64,000 nt of DNA, from the NCBI RefSeq assembly GCF_003012775.1, contig NZ_PXYG01000001.1, positions 930,001-994,000 of the forward strand. Direction: 5' to 3'. This document shows, in pieces, positions 10,435 to 21,103 of the stretch. Position 1 is the stretch's first letter. Each line of letters starts with the position of its first letter. Position numbers and translations under genes: made by a program. Below the pieces are notes generated by a model. It was not told the DNA's origin. It did not search any database and worked only from the letters and a program-made list of their open reading frames with translations. The stretch is from Zobellella endophytica (GTDB lineage Bacteria; Pseudomonadota; Gammaproteobacteria; Enterobacterales; Aeromonadaceae).

Positions 10435-11748
10435 ATGGAAGTTTTATTTTCTGGAAAAGATCTCAGATTAAGTTATCTCGATAACAAAGCAGAGATAACC
10501 TTTGTAATATTTGACCCATGGTCACCGGACAAACACCCTAAAAACCCAGTAGAATTTAAAAATTACTTCGGAAAATCAGTAGCTTTCGATCTTGGATTTA
10601 ACCAGTTCAACATTGACACCAGCAAAAATCATTGGTATCAATCCCATGAAATTCATGAGGTGATTGATATAATCTTAAAAAAAACACCTCATAATTCCAA
10701 GATAATTACTTATGGTGCAAGCATGGGAGGCTTTGCTGCGATAAATTTTTCCGAATCACTGAACGCACATAAATTTATAGCCATCTCGCCTCAATTTTCC
10801 ATCGACCCGACTCAGATGCACCCTAGCGACAATCGTTATAGATTTGAGTTTAGTCAAATAGATTATAAATATGACTTTATAGCTAGCAACAAGTGCATTA
10901 GCCGTGAAGGTTATATCTTCTATGATGATAAGCACTTGGATAAATTTCACGCCGAGTCCATTTTGGCTAAAACAAAAGCAGAAGCGATAGAAGTAACCTA
11001 TTCCGACCATCCCTCAGCACCGATGGTCAACAAAACATATGGTCTTAAAAGAATTCTGTTCGAAGTTGCAACCGACACTCTCAATGTAACTGACATTAGG
11101 CAGACAATAAAATCGAAAACAAAAGAATCCATTGAATATCTGGCTACGCATCACCACAACACGGAGTGTATTAGCGAGATAAAGCGAAGAGCAATAGATA
11201 ACGACCTCAATATTCACGAAGTCATATACATATTAAACACCGCCATTAAAAGTGAAGCGGAGGAACTGACCAACATAGCTCTTTTTATCTCATCAACATG
11301 CCATCAAAACACACCAAAATCTGATGAAATAAAGAGGATGAGAGCTCGGATCCTGCACAAAAAAAACCTTCATGAAGCAGCTTTCATTGAGCTTATAGGG
11401 CTACAAAAACAAAACCATAGGATCATGAAGGAAATTTTAATTGAATGTGATGATTTGGATACACTTCAAAGGATATTAGATTTTAACGCAGTTCCTCATC
11501 AGCTTCTGACACACTCAGCCACATCAATAAAGGAAAGCAAGCCAATTCATTCTGAGTTAATCATGGATTTTGTAAAAAGCATTAATGAACGCGCCACACT
11601 ATTTAGAGATCTAGCCCTCCAACATGAAGAAAAAAATATACGGAAAGCGTACCTACTGATGAAACAAGCCAATCAAATAAAACCGGATGGCCCCTTCATC
11701 AGAAACAAACTATCCATTTACATGAAAAAGCTAAACCTAAATAACTAA
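10435..11748 (+). CDS. Alpha/beta-hydrolase-like protein with TPR-like C-terminal tail
   Basis: 437 residues; the ATG is preceded by a good AAGGAG site. A nucleophile elbow YGASMGGFAA puts Ser96 at the catalytic position; Asp164 or Asp165 (FYDDKH) and His192 (SDHPSAP) are at suitable distances for a triad. The first 210 residues form the hydrolase-like part. The rest is helical and ends in a TPR-like unit, KAYLLMKQANQIKPDGP. Closely similar tails end the sulfotransferase-like proteins at 24648 and 28808. This suggests a cytoplasmic enzyme acting in the same assembly as the sulfotransferases, perhaps an acyl-transfer or deacylation step; the reaction is inferred. AT-rich between GC-rich neighbours. 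Confidence 0.65.
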   Translation: MEVLFSGKDLRLSYLDNKAEITFVIFDPWSPDKHPKNPVEFKNYFGKSVAFDLGFNQFNIDTSKNHWYQSHEIHEVIDIILKKTPHNSKIITYGASMGGFAAINFSESLNAHKFIAISPQFSIDPTQMHPSDNRYRFEFSQIDYKYDFIASNKCISREGYIFYDDKHLDKFHAESILAKTKAEAIEVTYSDHPSAPMVNKTYGLKRILFEVATDTLNVTDIRQTIKSKTKESIEYLATHHHNTECISEIKRRAIDNDLNIHEVIYILNTAIKSEAEELTNIALFISSTCHQNTPKSDEIKRMRARILHKKNLHEAAFIELIGLQKQNHRIMKEILIECDDLDTLQRILDFNAVPHQLLTHSATSIKESKPIHSELIMDFVKSINERATLFRDLALQHEEKNIRKAYLLMKQANQIKPDGPFIRNKLSIYMKKLNLNN

Positions 11749-11871
11749 CTGAGCAATGGTTACTGGTTATATCTGAAAGCATGAAAAGCAGTGCGAATAG
11801 CTATCAGTGCACATGCCAGGCTTTCAGCCTTGCCGGCAGAATTCAAATCACCCTTTTATTGGAATAGTTTC

Positions 11872-12744
<873 letters not shown>

Positions 12745-12747
12745 AGG

Positions 12748-12845
12748 CGATCGCGCCGCGAAGGTGGGAGTCCCAGCGTATCCGCACCGGGGCCGGTGCC
12801 CTCCGGCCCTGGATGCCCGCCTTCGCGGGCATGGCGCCATGGGCG
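12748..12845. repeat. REP-like palindromic element
   Basis: It contains nested inverted repeats (CGCGAAGG against CCTTCGCG; GGGCCGGTGCC with GGGCACC-like partners) and the motif CAGCGTATCCGCA shared with 5985-6060. Its outer part GATGCCCGCCTTCGCGGGCAT resembles the element at 14404. It lies between the coiled-coil gene and the JUMPstart element; the rest of the 520-bp gap holds no convincing gene. Confidence 0.6.
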
Positions 12846-12968
12846 ATTACATAACCATCTGTTTTCGGCCCGCTCGAAAGCGGCCGTCAAGGGTGCTAAC
12901 ATGCAGTCCCGCTTTGCCCAGCCTTGGCGTCGGCGCAAAAAGGAAATGAGACAAAATAGCAACAACAT

Positions 12969-13006
12969 CAGCAGATTGGGGGCTGTAACCCAAGGGCGGT
13001 AGCGTG
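12969..13006 (+). promoter_or_regulatory. JUMPstart/ops element (RfaH recruitment site)
   Basis: The 12-base ops core GGCGGTAGCGTG lies at 12995-13006. The upstream stretch from 12969 follows the longer JUMPstart pattern (CAGC...TTGGG...GCTG.AAC.CAAG). In enterobacteria this pauses RNA polymerase and loads RfaH, which lets long surface-polysaccharide operons be transcribed to the end and helps couple translation. It lies 257 bp before rmlB, so the operon from 13263 onward is the likely target. A promoter should lie just upstream of 12969; none could be fixed by eye. Confidence 0.85.
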
Positions 13007-13262
13007 CCTTTTCCCGGTTGTAAAGCATGCACCCTGCGGCTGCCAAGCGGCACTGTTCCGTTCAGCCAGCATTGAGTACCTATCGGCTTATGAGAGTAAT
13101 AATTCCAGTTTCTTCCTGTTGAACGCCCGGCCGGCACCCCACGTGTTCGGCAACACACCATAAAAACAATCGCCAGCACAACAGCGGTGTTATAGCAATA
13201 CTCCAAAACATTATCGCCAGCTACGATTCATTTTCAGATATTTCAGTTGAAGAGAACCAAAC

Positions 13263-14351
13263 ATGCAAAACATTCTGGTTACCGGCGGCGCCGGCTTTAT
13301 TGGCGTCAACTTCGTACACTATTGGCTGAAAACGCATCCGGAGCAAAGGGTGGTGGTGCTGGATGCCCTCACCTACGCCGGTAACCGCAACAGTCTGGCC
13401 GAGGCCGAACGGCATCCCCACTGCACCTTTGTGCATGGCGACATCTGCAACACCGCGCTCGTGACCCAGTTGCTGAAAGAGCACCGCATCGACACCCTGG
13501 TGCACTTTGCCGCCGAAAGCCATGTAGACCGTTCCATCACCGGGCCCGATGCCTTTATTGAAACCAACATCATCGGCACCTACAGCCTGCTTAAGGCCGC
13601 CAAGCAGGTGTGGATCGACGAGCCCGGGGCTGAAGGCAAAGAACCCCTGCCCCACCGCTTCCACCACGTCAGCACCGACGAGGTTTACGGCACCCTGGGC
13701 CCGACCGACCCGGCCTTTACCGAAAATACCCAATACGCCCCCAACTCGCCCTATTCTGCCAGCAAGGCGGCGTCCGACCATCTGGTGCGTGCCTACCATC
13801 ACACCTACGGCCTGCAGGTCACCACCAGCAACTGCTCCAACAACTACGGCCCCTTCCACTTCCCGGAAAAGCTGATCCCGCTCATCATCACCAATATCCT
13901 GCAGAACAAGGCATTGCCGGTGTATGGCGACGGCAAGCAGATCCGTGACTGGCTGTATGTGGAAGACCACGCCCGTGGCATCGAACTGGTGCTGCAAAAG
14001 GGCAAGGTTGGCGAAAATTACAACATCGGCGGCCATAACGAGTGGCAGAACATCGACATCGTCAAGCTGGTTTGCACGCTGATGAACCAGGCCTTCGCCG
14101 AAGATCCGGCCCTGGCCGGGCAGTTCGGCCAGGCCCGCGCCGCCATCGAGGGCCAGGCCGAGAGCCTGATCACTTATGTGCAAGATCGTGCCGGCCACGA
14201 TCGCCGCTACGCTATCGATGCCACCAAAACCCGCAACGAGCTGGGTTATGAGCCGCAGGAAACCTTTGAAACCGGCATCAAGAAAACCGTTGACTGGTAT
14301 CTGCACAACAAGGCCTGGTGGCAGCAGATCCTGGATGGCAGCTACCAGTAA
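13263..14351 (+). CDS. rmlB: dTDP-glucose 4,6-dehydratase
   Basis: 362 residues, standard for RmlB/RfbB. The NAD-binding motif GGAGFIG lies at residues 8-14, the STDEVYG segment holds the catalytic Asp-Glu pair, and YSASK carries the Tyr-x-x-x-Lys. It makes dTDP-4-keto-6-deoxyglucose, precursor of dTDP-rhamnose and of amino-deoxy sugars such as Qui3N, Fuc3N or Qui4N. The other rml genes (A, C, D) are absent from the window, so the final sugar is unknown. It is the first gene after the JUMPstart element and probably the promoter-proximal gene of the main operon. GC-rich. Confidence 0.95.
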   Translation: MQNILVTGGAGFIGVNFVHYWLKTHPEQRVVVLDALTYAGNRNSLAEAERHPHCTFVHGDICNTALVTQLLKEHRIDTLVHFAAESHVDRSITGPDAFIETNIIGTYSLLKAAKQVWIDEPGAEGKEPLPHRFHHVSTDEVYGTLGPTDPAFTENTQYAPNSPYSASKAASDHLVRAYHHTYGLQVTTSNCSNNYGPFHFPEKLIPLIITNILQNKALPVYGDGKQIRDWLYVEDHARGIELVLQKGKVGENYNIGGHNEWQNIDIVKLVCTLMNQAFAEDPALAGQFGQARAAIEGQAESLITYVQDRAGHDRRYAIDATKTRNELGYEPQETFETGIKKTVDWYLHNKAWWQQILDGSYQ

Positions 14352-14403
14352 TCATTTCACCAGCGTGGCTTCAGCCGGCCGACAAGCTCGTGCTCCGATT
14401 CTG

Positions 14404-14436
14404 TAGTCATGCCCGCGAAGGCGGGCATTCAGAAAA
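14404..14436. repeat. REP-like hairpin
   Basis: The sequence ATGCCCGCGAAGGCGGGCAT is an inverted repeat of the type scattered between genes in many gammaproteobacteria, and resembles the outer hairpin of the 12748-12845 element. It sits between rmlB and the next glycosyltransferase gene and could reduce or process the transcript. Confidence 0.65.
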
Positions 14437-14536
14437 GGCAGCACGGAGTGGCACATGCACCAAGCTTAAGCTGATGGCATGTGTCTTGTCCTGCGTATTT
14501 ATCTACTAAATTAAAAAAGCTTCAAAGGACTCTGGG

Positions 14537-17500
14537 ATGGAACAAGTAAAAGGCGGCATCGTTAACCAACAAAACATTATCACGCACCTAGATCATCTGG
14601 ATGGCCACTGTGCCCTGGGCTGGGTATGCGACACGCAAAACCTGCCAAGCATTCTCACGGTGGAAGTTGTGGTCGATAAGGAAGTCAAGCTGACGATACC
14701 TGCAAACCACTTTCGCTCCGATCTCAAGGGACAGGGTCTGAGCGATGGCTTTAGCGGATTCAATATACTGTTTCCGGCGGAATGGGCCGACGAGCATGAC
14801 CATGAGGTGAGCCTCAGAGTCAAGGAATTTCCGCAAGACATTACCCCGCAGCCCGTTACCCTCCGCTTTACCAAGCCCGAGTCCAACAAGCCTCTGCAGG
14901 GCTCCCTGGATTTTGTGAGTACAGACCTGAGCGTGGGCGGTTGGGCAAAATATGCGGATGAAGATGCCCCGGTTACCATTGAGCTCTATATCAACGATGA
15001 GCTGATCACACGCAAGCAAACCCACCAATACCGGCCGGACTTGCGTATAGCCGGCATTTCCGCCGAGCGGGTTGGCTTTAACCTGAGCATACCCTCCGAG
15101 GCCCTTAACCGGCTCACCAGCGAAGTGGATGTAAGGGTAAACGGCGCGTCCTTACCCGGCAGCCCCCAGCAACTAAACCTGGCCGGAAACGTCCGTTTAA
15201 CCCTGGGTACCATTCGCCAGGGGGTAGTCCATGCGGAGGCAGAAGGCTGGCCCGGCGCTACCCTCGCCGCCGACATGTATGTAGATGGCCAAAAGGCCGG
15301 CAGCATGACCCTGGCCCGCCCCAAACAGGGGCAAAGCGCCCCGGCACAGCATGTGCTGCAAGGCAAATGGGCTCTCCCCGAATCACTGCAAAACGGCCAG
15401 CCTCATGTGTATGCCCTGGTGGTAACAGAGCAGGAAGTGGTGGTGCGCAGTGACGCCACCCTGCTCAGCTACCCGGCTTACCAGCTTAATATTGACTCGG
15501 CCGACTTTAACCAGGTGAGCGGCTGGGCCTTTCGCCACCAGCACCCGCTGCCGCTGAGGCTGGAGGCGCTGTATGAAGGCAGGGTGGTGGGCAAGGCAAC
15601 GGCCGAGCTGGAGCGCCAAGATGTGCAAGAAGCTTACCACTTGCCCAAATCCATTCTCGGTTTCACCCTGGCGGTAAAGGAACGTATTACAGCCACCGCC
15701 GGCAGCCTGCTGCTGCGGGATGCAGACACCGGACTCATTGTGGCGGAAGTTAGCCTGGCCAACCAATATGAGTCATTGGTGGCCATGGCCAATCAGTGTG
15801 CCACCACCGATGCCGGCTTGGCCAGGAACCTGCTTACCGCCTATGCGCCATTGATACAAAGCGCCACTGCCGCCACCGAGTTTTCCTACAGGGTCGCCCC
15901 CAGAATGCGGAACGAGCCTGGGGTTGAGGTGGTTATTCCCGTTTACGGCGGCAATATCGAAACCGCCGAGTGCATCGCCAGCGTATTGGGTGCCAGAAAC
16001 ACTACCCCGGCGCGGATAACCATCGTCAACGATTGCTCCCCCGATCCGTTGATCGTCAAGCTGCTGGACGCCGTAGAACGCGAAGGGCACCCCCACCTCA
16101 GCATTATTCATCGCACCAAGAATGGCGGTTTCTCCGAATCCGTCAACATCGGTATTATCGCCGCCGGCGGTAAGGATGTGATCCTGCTCAATGCCGATAC
16201 CGTGGTGCAAGATGGCTGGATTGATCGGATCATGAATGCTGCCGCCCAGGACCCGACTATCGGCACCATCACCCCCCTGTCCAACAATGGCGAAATTGTC
16301 AGCCTCCCCTATATTTGTAAATCACTGCCGGTAGACAGCCCCGAACTGGCCAAAAAAGTGGACGAGGTAGCCGCCCGCCTCAACCCGGGCAAACTGGTGG
16401 ATCTGCCGGTGGCCATTGGCTTCTGCATGTATATCCGCCGTCAGTGCCTGAATGAGGTGGGACTGTTCGATGCCGCGACCTGGGGGCGCGGCTATGGGGA
16501 AGAAGTGGACCTGTGCCTCAAGGCCCTGTCTCGCGGCTGGCGCCATGTGGCTACTGCCGACACCTTTGTGGTGCACCGGGGCAATGTCTCCTTTGGCGAT
16601 GAGAAACTGCAACGGATCATTGAAAGCGCTAAGAAAATCGCCGAGCGTTATCCTTTCTACGATCAGGTAATTCAGCGTTTTCTGGTGGCGGATCCCATCG
16701 CGCCCTTGCGCCGCAACATCAATATCGAGCTGATCAACCAGACACTGGGCAAGGAGCGTATTCTGCATATCGCCCATTCCTTTGGCGGCGGCACCGACCG
16801 TTATGTGCGTGATCTGGCGGCCATTCATGAGCAGGGTGGGGCAAACGCCCTGGTACTGCGGATGGATGCCAAGGGCAATGCCGAGCTCAACGTGAAAATG
16901 ACCGACCCGGAGTGGCTGGGCTTCTTCGAAGCAGAGCATGCCGAGCAGTACAAGGCCCATGAAGAAGAAGCACTCAAGGCCGATATTAAGCGTTTGGGCA
17001 TTACCAAACTTTATATCCATTCGCCATTTGGCTTCTCCTCTTCCATGCTTGAATGGCTGACCGGCCATTTCGAATATGAAATGACCATCCACGATTATGC
17101 CTGGATTTGCCCGCGCATTACCCTGAGCACTTCTTCCGGCAAATATTGTGGCGAGCCGGATGTAGCCCAGTGTGCCAGCTGCGTGAAAATTCACGGCAGC
17201 AACCCCGCGCTGCAGCATTTTGTGGATGAGCGCGACGGCGATATCGGCCGTTACAAGGCGTTTTTCTCCAATATCATCCAGGGTGCCGCCAAGGTGTATG
17301 CGGGTGCCGACGATGTAGTGGAACGCCTGCAACGCCATGGGATCAGTGCCAACTTTATCTCCCAGCCCCACCCCGAGGACGACACTCCCTCCAGCTACCA
17401 GCCGCCCAGGCAGGTGGAAGGGGCCATTCGGGTTGCCCTGTTCGGTGGCATCAGCGATATCAAGGGGTATTATCAGCTGCTGGAGTGCGCCAGGGTTGCC

Positions 17501-17842
17501 GAAGAACGCGGCCTGCCGCTGCAGTTCATTGTGTTCGGCTACACCATGAACGACGAAAAACTGAAAGAATACAAGAATATCGTTGTTACCGGTAAGTACG
17601 AAGAAGATGAGCTGGAATCCCTGGTCAAGGCCTATCAGCCGCATATCAGCTTCTTCCCGAACCAGTGGCCGGAAACCTTCTCCTATACCCTGAGCTATGC
17701 CTTCAAGTTCAAGCTGTGCCCGGTGGTAACGGATATCGGTGCCCCGGCGGAGCGGGTAAGGAAAGCAGGGTTTGGTGTTGTTGTCCCGAAAGAAGCAACA
17801 ACCCTCGTTATGCTGGAAGCACTTATTAACTTAGTACGCTGA
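14537..17842 (+). CDS. Large bifunctional glycosyltransferase (GT2 followed by GT-B domain)
   Basis: 1101 residues. The first ~450 are beta-rich, with three or four repeated units of about 100 residues that share G-W-A/C motifs (LGWVCDT, VGGWAKY, VSGWAFR); these look like carbohydrate-associated beta domains. A family 2 GT-A domain spans about residues 460-720 (VEVVIPVYGG, VNDCSPD, metal-binding NADTVVQ, then DLPVAIGFCMY and GEEVDLCLKA). A GT-B-like unit follows from about 735 (ILHIAHSFGGGTDRYVRDLA) to the end (ALFGGISDIKG, FFPNQWPETFSYTLSYA). The protein may add two different sugars alternately, as in other GT2-GT4 polysaccharide polymerising enzymes; donors are unknown. GC-rich. The next gene, 134 bp on, is AT-rich. 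Confidence 0.85.
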   Translation: MEQVKGGIVNQQNIITHLDHLDGHCALGWVCDTQNLPSILTVEVVVDKEVKLTIPANHFRSDLKGQGLSDGFSGFNILFPAEWADEHDHEVSLRVKEFPQDITPQPVTLRFTKPESNKPLQGSLDFVSTDLSVGGWAKYADEDAPVTIELYINDELITRKQTHQYRPDLRIAGISAERVGFNLSIPSEALNRLTSEVDVRVNGASLPGSPQQLNLAGNVRLTLGTIRQGVVHAEAEGWPGATLAADMYVDGQKAGSMTLARPKQGQSAPAQHVLQGKWALPESLQNGQPHVYALVVTEQEVVVRSDATLLSYPAYQLNIDSADFNQVSGWAFRHQHPLPLRLEALYEGRVVGKATAELERQDVQEAYHLPKSILGFTLAVKERITATAGSLLLRDADTGLIVAEVSLANQYESLVAMANQCATTDAGLARNLLTAYAPLIQSATAATEFSYRVAPRMRNEPGVEVVIPVYGGNIETAECIASVLGARNTTPARITIVNDCSPDPLIVKLLDAVEREGHPHLSIIHRTKNGGFSESVNIGIIAAGGKDVILLNADTVVQDGWIDRIMNAAAQDPTIGTITPLSNNGEIVSLPYICKSLPVDSPELAKKVDEVAARLNPGKLVDLPVAIGFCMYIRRQCLNEVGLFDAATWGRGYGEEVDLCLKALSRGWRHVATADTFVVHRGNVSFGDEKLQRIIESAKKIAERYPFYDQVIQRFLVADPIAPLRRNINIELINQTLGKERILHIAHSFGGGTDRYVRDLAAIHEQGGANALVLRMDAKGNAELNVKMTDPEWLGFFEAEHAEQYKAHEEEALKADIKRLGITKLYIHSPFGFSSSMLEWLTGHFEYEMTIHDYAWICPRITLSTSSGKYCGEPDVAQCASCVKIHGSNPALQHFVDERDGDIGRYKAFFSNIIQGAAKVYAGADDVVERLQRHGISANFISQPHPEDDTPSSYQPPRQVEGAIRVALFGGISDIKGYYQLLECARVAEERGLPLQFIVFGYTMNDEKLKEYKNIVVTGKYEEDELESLVKAYQPHISFFPNQWPETFSYTLSYAFKFKLCPVVTDIGAPAERVRKAGFGVVVPKEATTLVMLEALINLVR

Positions 17843-17975
17843 GTGTTCTTCTTTCGAGAGTATAAATAGTATTCTGTGTTAACAAGCAAAGTACTTATTA
17901 AAAAAATTTCCAAACTTGCTTCACACAGAATACAAATTATTCAACAATAACGCCGCCTTCAATGGTTACATAACA

Positions 17976-18953
17976 ATGAAAATCATTATTCATATTGGAA
18001 CACATAAAACTGGAAGCACTCTAATTCAGAAATTATGCGCCCAAAATCACGAAAGGTTGAAAGACCATGGAATACATTACCCAGTCGGCTTCTTCTCCCA
18101 AGCTGGCCAACACGAACTCGCGTGGGCAGTAAAGAACAATAACCACGAACTTGCCGATAAACTGATCAATGATATATTGCATACTTGCGGATCATCTCAT
18201 ACCATATTCCTTAGCTCCGAAGAGTTTGAGTTCATTAATGATTTCCGTTATTTAAGAGAAAAGCTACAAGATCATTCAGTAGAAGTTGTTGCCTTCCTGC
18301 GGCGACAGGATAAATATCTTGAATCTGAATACAACCAACATGTAAAGATGTTTGACGTGAAGTTTTCAGACGATATTTTTAAATTTTTCATGTATCATAA
18401 TTTTGAACAAAGATTTAATTATCATCGTCTTTTACATCGGTGGAAAGAGAATATTCCTGGATCAGAAGTCAGAGCATTCTCCTATGATAAGGCAGCAAAG
18501 TCTGGAGTTTTGGTTCAAAGTTTTTTTAGGGATATACTGAAGGTTGATCACACTAAAATCATTGATGAAGCGGATCTTAATAAAAAATCCAATGTAAGTA
18601 TCAATCCGCTAGGGTTAATCTATCTGGCTAGATTCAATAAAGAAAAAAATATTGACCCCCAGACATATCAACGATTTATTAAAAATATATCTGAGTATGA
18701 TTTCCCTTCAGTCCCGGGTAAAAAGAATGCGTTTTTAAGCACAGATTTTTCCAGAAGAATAGTAAGCAGATATGCGATGTCAAACCGTCAAACAGTTATT
18801 AAATTTTGTGACATGGCGGGTTTGTTCGATGAACACTTTGATGACGCTAATGTAATCGATTACTACCATGACTTTCATGATGATCTATACAAGCATTTTC
18901 TGGATAAGACCTTCAATAAAACTGACTTTCCTGATCTAGGCCTTTCAAAATAA
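17976..18953 (+). CDS. Sulfotransferase-like protein 1
   Basis: 325 residues from the ATG at 17976, chosen because the family begins directly with MKIIIHIGTHKTGST. The PAPS 5'-phosphosulfate loop is GTHKTGST with Lys11 and Ser14. The 3'-phosphate region is FLRRQDKYLESEYNQ, with Arg and Ser in the usual spacing. It should transfer sulfate from PAPS to a sugar hydroxyl in the cytoplasm before export. It is the first of seven such genes between 17.9 and 30.1 kb. AT-rich, directly after a GC-rich gene, so probably acquired separately. The acceptor is unknown. Confidence 0.8.
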   Translation: MKIIIHIGTHKTGSTLIQKLCAQNHERLKDHGIHYPVGFFSQAGQHELAWAVKNNNHELADKLINDILHTCGSSHTIFLSSEEFEFINDFRYLREKLQDHSVEVVAFLRRQDKYLESEYNQHVKMFDVKFSDDIFKFFMYHNFEQRFNYHRLLHRWKENIPGSEVRAFSYDKAAKSGVLVQSFFRDILKVDHTKIIDEADLNKKSNVSINPLGLIYLARFNKEKNIDPQTYQRFIKNISEYDFPSVPGKKNAFLSTDFSRRIVSRYAMSNRQTVIKFCDMAGLFDEHFDDANVIDYYHDFHDDLYKHFLDKTFNKTDFPDLGLSK

Positions 18954-19029
18954 CTCTTGTTCAGCGCTTGAGAACGCTTTAACTTTTCAAGTATGGGTAT
19001 TATATGCTTATAACCACTGGTTTTATTTT

Positions 19030-20067
19030 ATGAAAGTTATTCTTCATCTTGGAATGCCAAAGTGTGGCTCAAGTGCCTTACAAAGTTTTTTTAGCAGCAA
19101 ACAACTAATTGATATCACAACACCCAAAATCGCTTATGCTGCCATGCATAAGGAAGGCAAACTTTTTTATGGCGGTGAATTATTAAAGTCAGCCAAGAAA
19201 TCTGCACACGGTCATATATCGTCTCACAACTATCAACAGCTAAGCATTGCTCCTCATGCTGAAAAAGAAAGAGTAAAGGAGTCCTTTGTTGAGTTAACGA
19301 AGAAATATGAACTAGTAATCTTATCTAATGAGGGGTGGGGACCTAACCCTCAACATTTTGAGGATGATTTTCCTTTTTTTTTAGAAAAATGTCATGATGT
19401 TGAAGTTGAAGTTGAAGCGATTATATACCTGCGTCCTCAAATAGAGTGGCTTAACTCGGCATGGTGGCAGTGGGGAGCTTGGTCCGATCTTGGTCTTGAA
19501 CAATGGTTGGAACGCAACAAGAAGAAGGCCTGCTGGTATGAACTGATCCAACAATGGTCTAAAAAAACCTGGATAAAAAAGCTTCATGTCAAGTTATTAC
19601 CAGATGATATTTTAGAGGACTTTACTGGTATATTAGGCATAAACAATCCAGAAACAGGAAGAAGCAATCAAAGTTTACCAGGAAGTCTGCTCCGTTTTTT
19701 CCAAAAACACCGAGATCTCAGGCCAACTCAACACGCATCAGCAATCGAGTTTGTGCTTGCTAGACATCTGGACTTTGAGCCGCAAAAAACGCCTTGGGTA
19801 TTGAACCTGGACACGGTTGATGATTTGTTAAGATACTATTCTGATTCAAACGAAAAGCTGAAAGAAATATTTATTGATGACGCAGAGCAATACAGAAAAC
19901 TGGTAGCCGACACACGCTGGTGGGATTTGGATTATTATCGCACAAAAACAGTGTCGCTTGAAAATGACGTAGAGATTCCCACCCAAGACTTGGAAAGTAT
20001 GCTACATTCAGCTTTTGAGGCCATTGTGAAACTGGATAATAAAATAAGGAAATTACAATCCAAGTAA
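19030..20067 (+). CDS. Sulfotransferase-like protein 2
   Basis: 345 residues with the N-terminal PAPS loop GMPKCGSSAL (Lys11, Ser14). The 3'-phosphate region is YLRPQIEWLNSAWWQWG, in which Arg is followed by Pro-Gln instead of the common Asp/Asn-Pro. The same W-Q-W-G ending occurs in the protein at 27807, so these two form a subgroup. A cytoplasmic sugar sulfotransferase of the capsule pathway is the likely role. AT-rich. The gene starts 76 bp after the previous stop and ends 25 bp before the next start, in keeping with one operon. Confidence 0.75.
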   Translation: MKVILHLGMPKCGSSALQSFFSSKQLIDITTPKIAYAAMHKEGKLFYGGELLKSAKKSAHGHISSHNYQQLSIAPHAEKERVKESFVELTKKYELVILSNEGWGPNPQHFEDDFPFFLEKCHDVEVEVEAIIYLRPQIEWLNSAWWQWGAWSDLGLEQWLERNKKKACWYELIQQWSKKTWIKKLHVKLLPDDILEDFTGILGINNPETGRSNQSLPGSLLRFFQKHRDLRPTQHASAIEFVLARHLDFEPQKTPWVLNLDTVDDLLRYYSDSNEKLKEIFIDDAEQYRKLVADTRWWDLDYYRTKTVSLENDVEIPTQDLESMLHSAFEAIVKLDNKIRKLQSK

Positions 20068-20092
20068 AATTAAAGGATAATATTTCAGCCTT

Positions 20093-21085
20093 ATGAATAC
20101 CAAAAAACGAACGCTCTACATCCATATTGGTGCAAACAAAAACGGTTCAACTACATTACAAAAATTTTTAGCATCCAACCAAGATAGGCTACTTAACGAT
20201 AATGTAGTATATCCCAAAGCTGGGTTATTCAATTCAGCTCACTATCATATAAGTGATGTACTGGGCTACGGTCCAAAACTGAATAGAAACGAAAGACTAG
20301 ATATTATCTCCGAAGTGAAACAAGAGTTGGAAAGCACAGGAATAGATAATGCTGTTATCAGCTCTGAATATTTTATATTGTCCAGATCTCCTGAGAGTGT
20401 AAAAAAAGCATTCCAGGATTACAATATTAAAATCATTATCTACCTGCGGCGTCATGACTTGTGGCTTGAGTCATTGTATAATCAAGCGGTTAAAACAACA
20501 CCCTGTCCATCATGGGATAAGGGTATAAAAAGTTTTATCTCCAACTTGGGAACAAGAAAAAAACAGCATCTTGATTATAAAGTACTTCTTGAACTCTGGA
20601 GTGACGTGTTTGGGAGGGAAAATATTATTGTACGTCCCTTTGAGAGAATGCAGTTCAAGAATGGCTCTCTTTATGACGACTTCCTCGACTGCATTAAAGT
20701 CTCGGATGCGACAAGCTATATCATACCTAAGTCAAGCATGAACACATCAGTACCTGTGAAACTGTTGGATCTCATCGACAGCATAAATAGAAAAGAAGAT
20801 ATCAACACTCATATAAAAAACATCACGATATCGAAAATATTATCTTCTTGTGAAATTATGGATGAAAAAAAGGTCTTCAACCTCAACCCTTCAGAAAGGT
20901 TAGAGCTGATCGAACAGCATCAAGAAAGTTACTGTTTTATAGCAAAGGAGTATTTATCCAGAGAGAATGGAGCTCTTTTTTACGAACCATTACCTTCTAA
21001 AGATGAGCCATGGGATCCACCTCCAGAAGCAAACCTAAATTTAACATTGGATATAATCACCAAGCTTTGTAGCAATCAACCATAA
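20093..21085 (+). CDS. Sulfotransferase-like protein 3
   Basis: 330 residues. The N-terminal strand and PAPS loop read LYIHIGANKNGSTTLQKFL with Lys16 and Ser19. The 3'-phosphate motif YLRRHDLWLESLYNQAVK is nearly the same as in protein 1 (17976), so these two are the closest pair in the group. The region after residue 200 is helical and specific to the subfamily. Probable PAPS-dependent sulfation of a sugar residue in polysaccharide assembly. AT-rich, 18 bp before the small repeat protein at 21104. Confidence 0.78.
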   Translation: MNTKKRTLYIHIGANKNGSTTLQKFLASNQDRLLNDNVVYPKAGLFNSAHYHISDVLGYGPKLNRNERLDIISEVKQELESTGIDNAVISSEYFILSRSPESVKKAFQDYNIKIIIYLRRHDLWLESLYNQAVKTTPCPSWDKGIKSFISNLGTRKKQHLDYKVLLELWSDVFGRENIIVRPFERMQFKNGSLYDDFLDCIKVSDATSYIIPKSSMNTSVPVKLLDLIDSINRKEDINTHIKNITISKILSSCEIMDEKKVFNLNPSERLELIEQHQESYCFIAKEYLSRENGALFYEPLPSKDEPWDPPPEANLNLTLDIITKLCSNQP

Positions 21086-21103
21086 TTATTTTAATGTAGA
21101 GCC

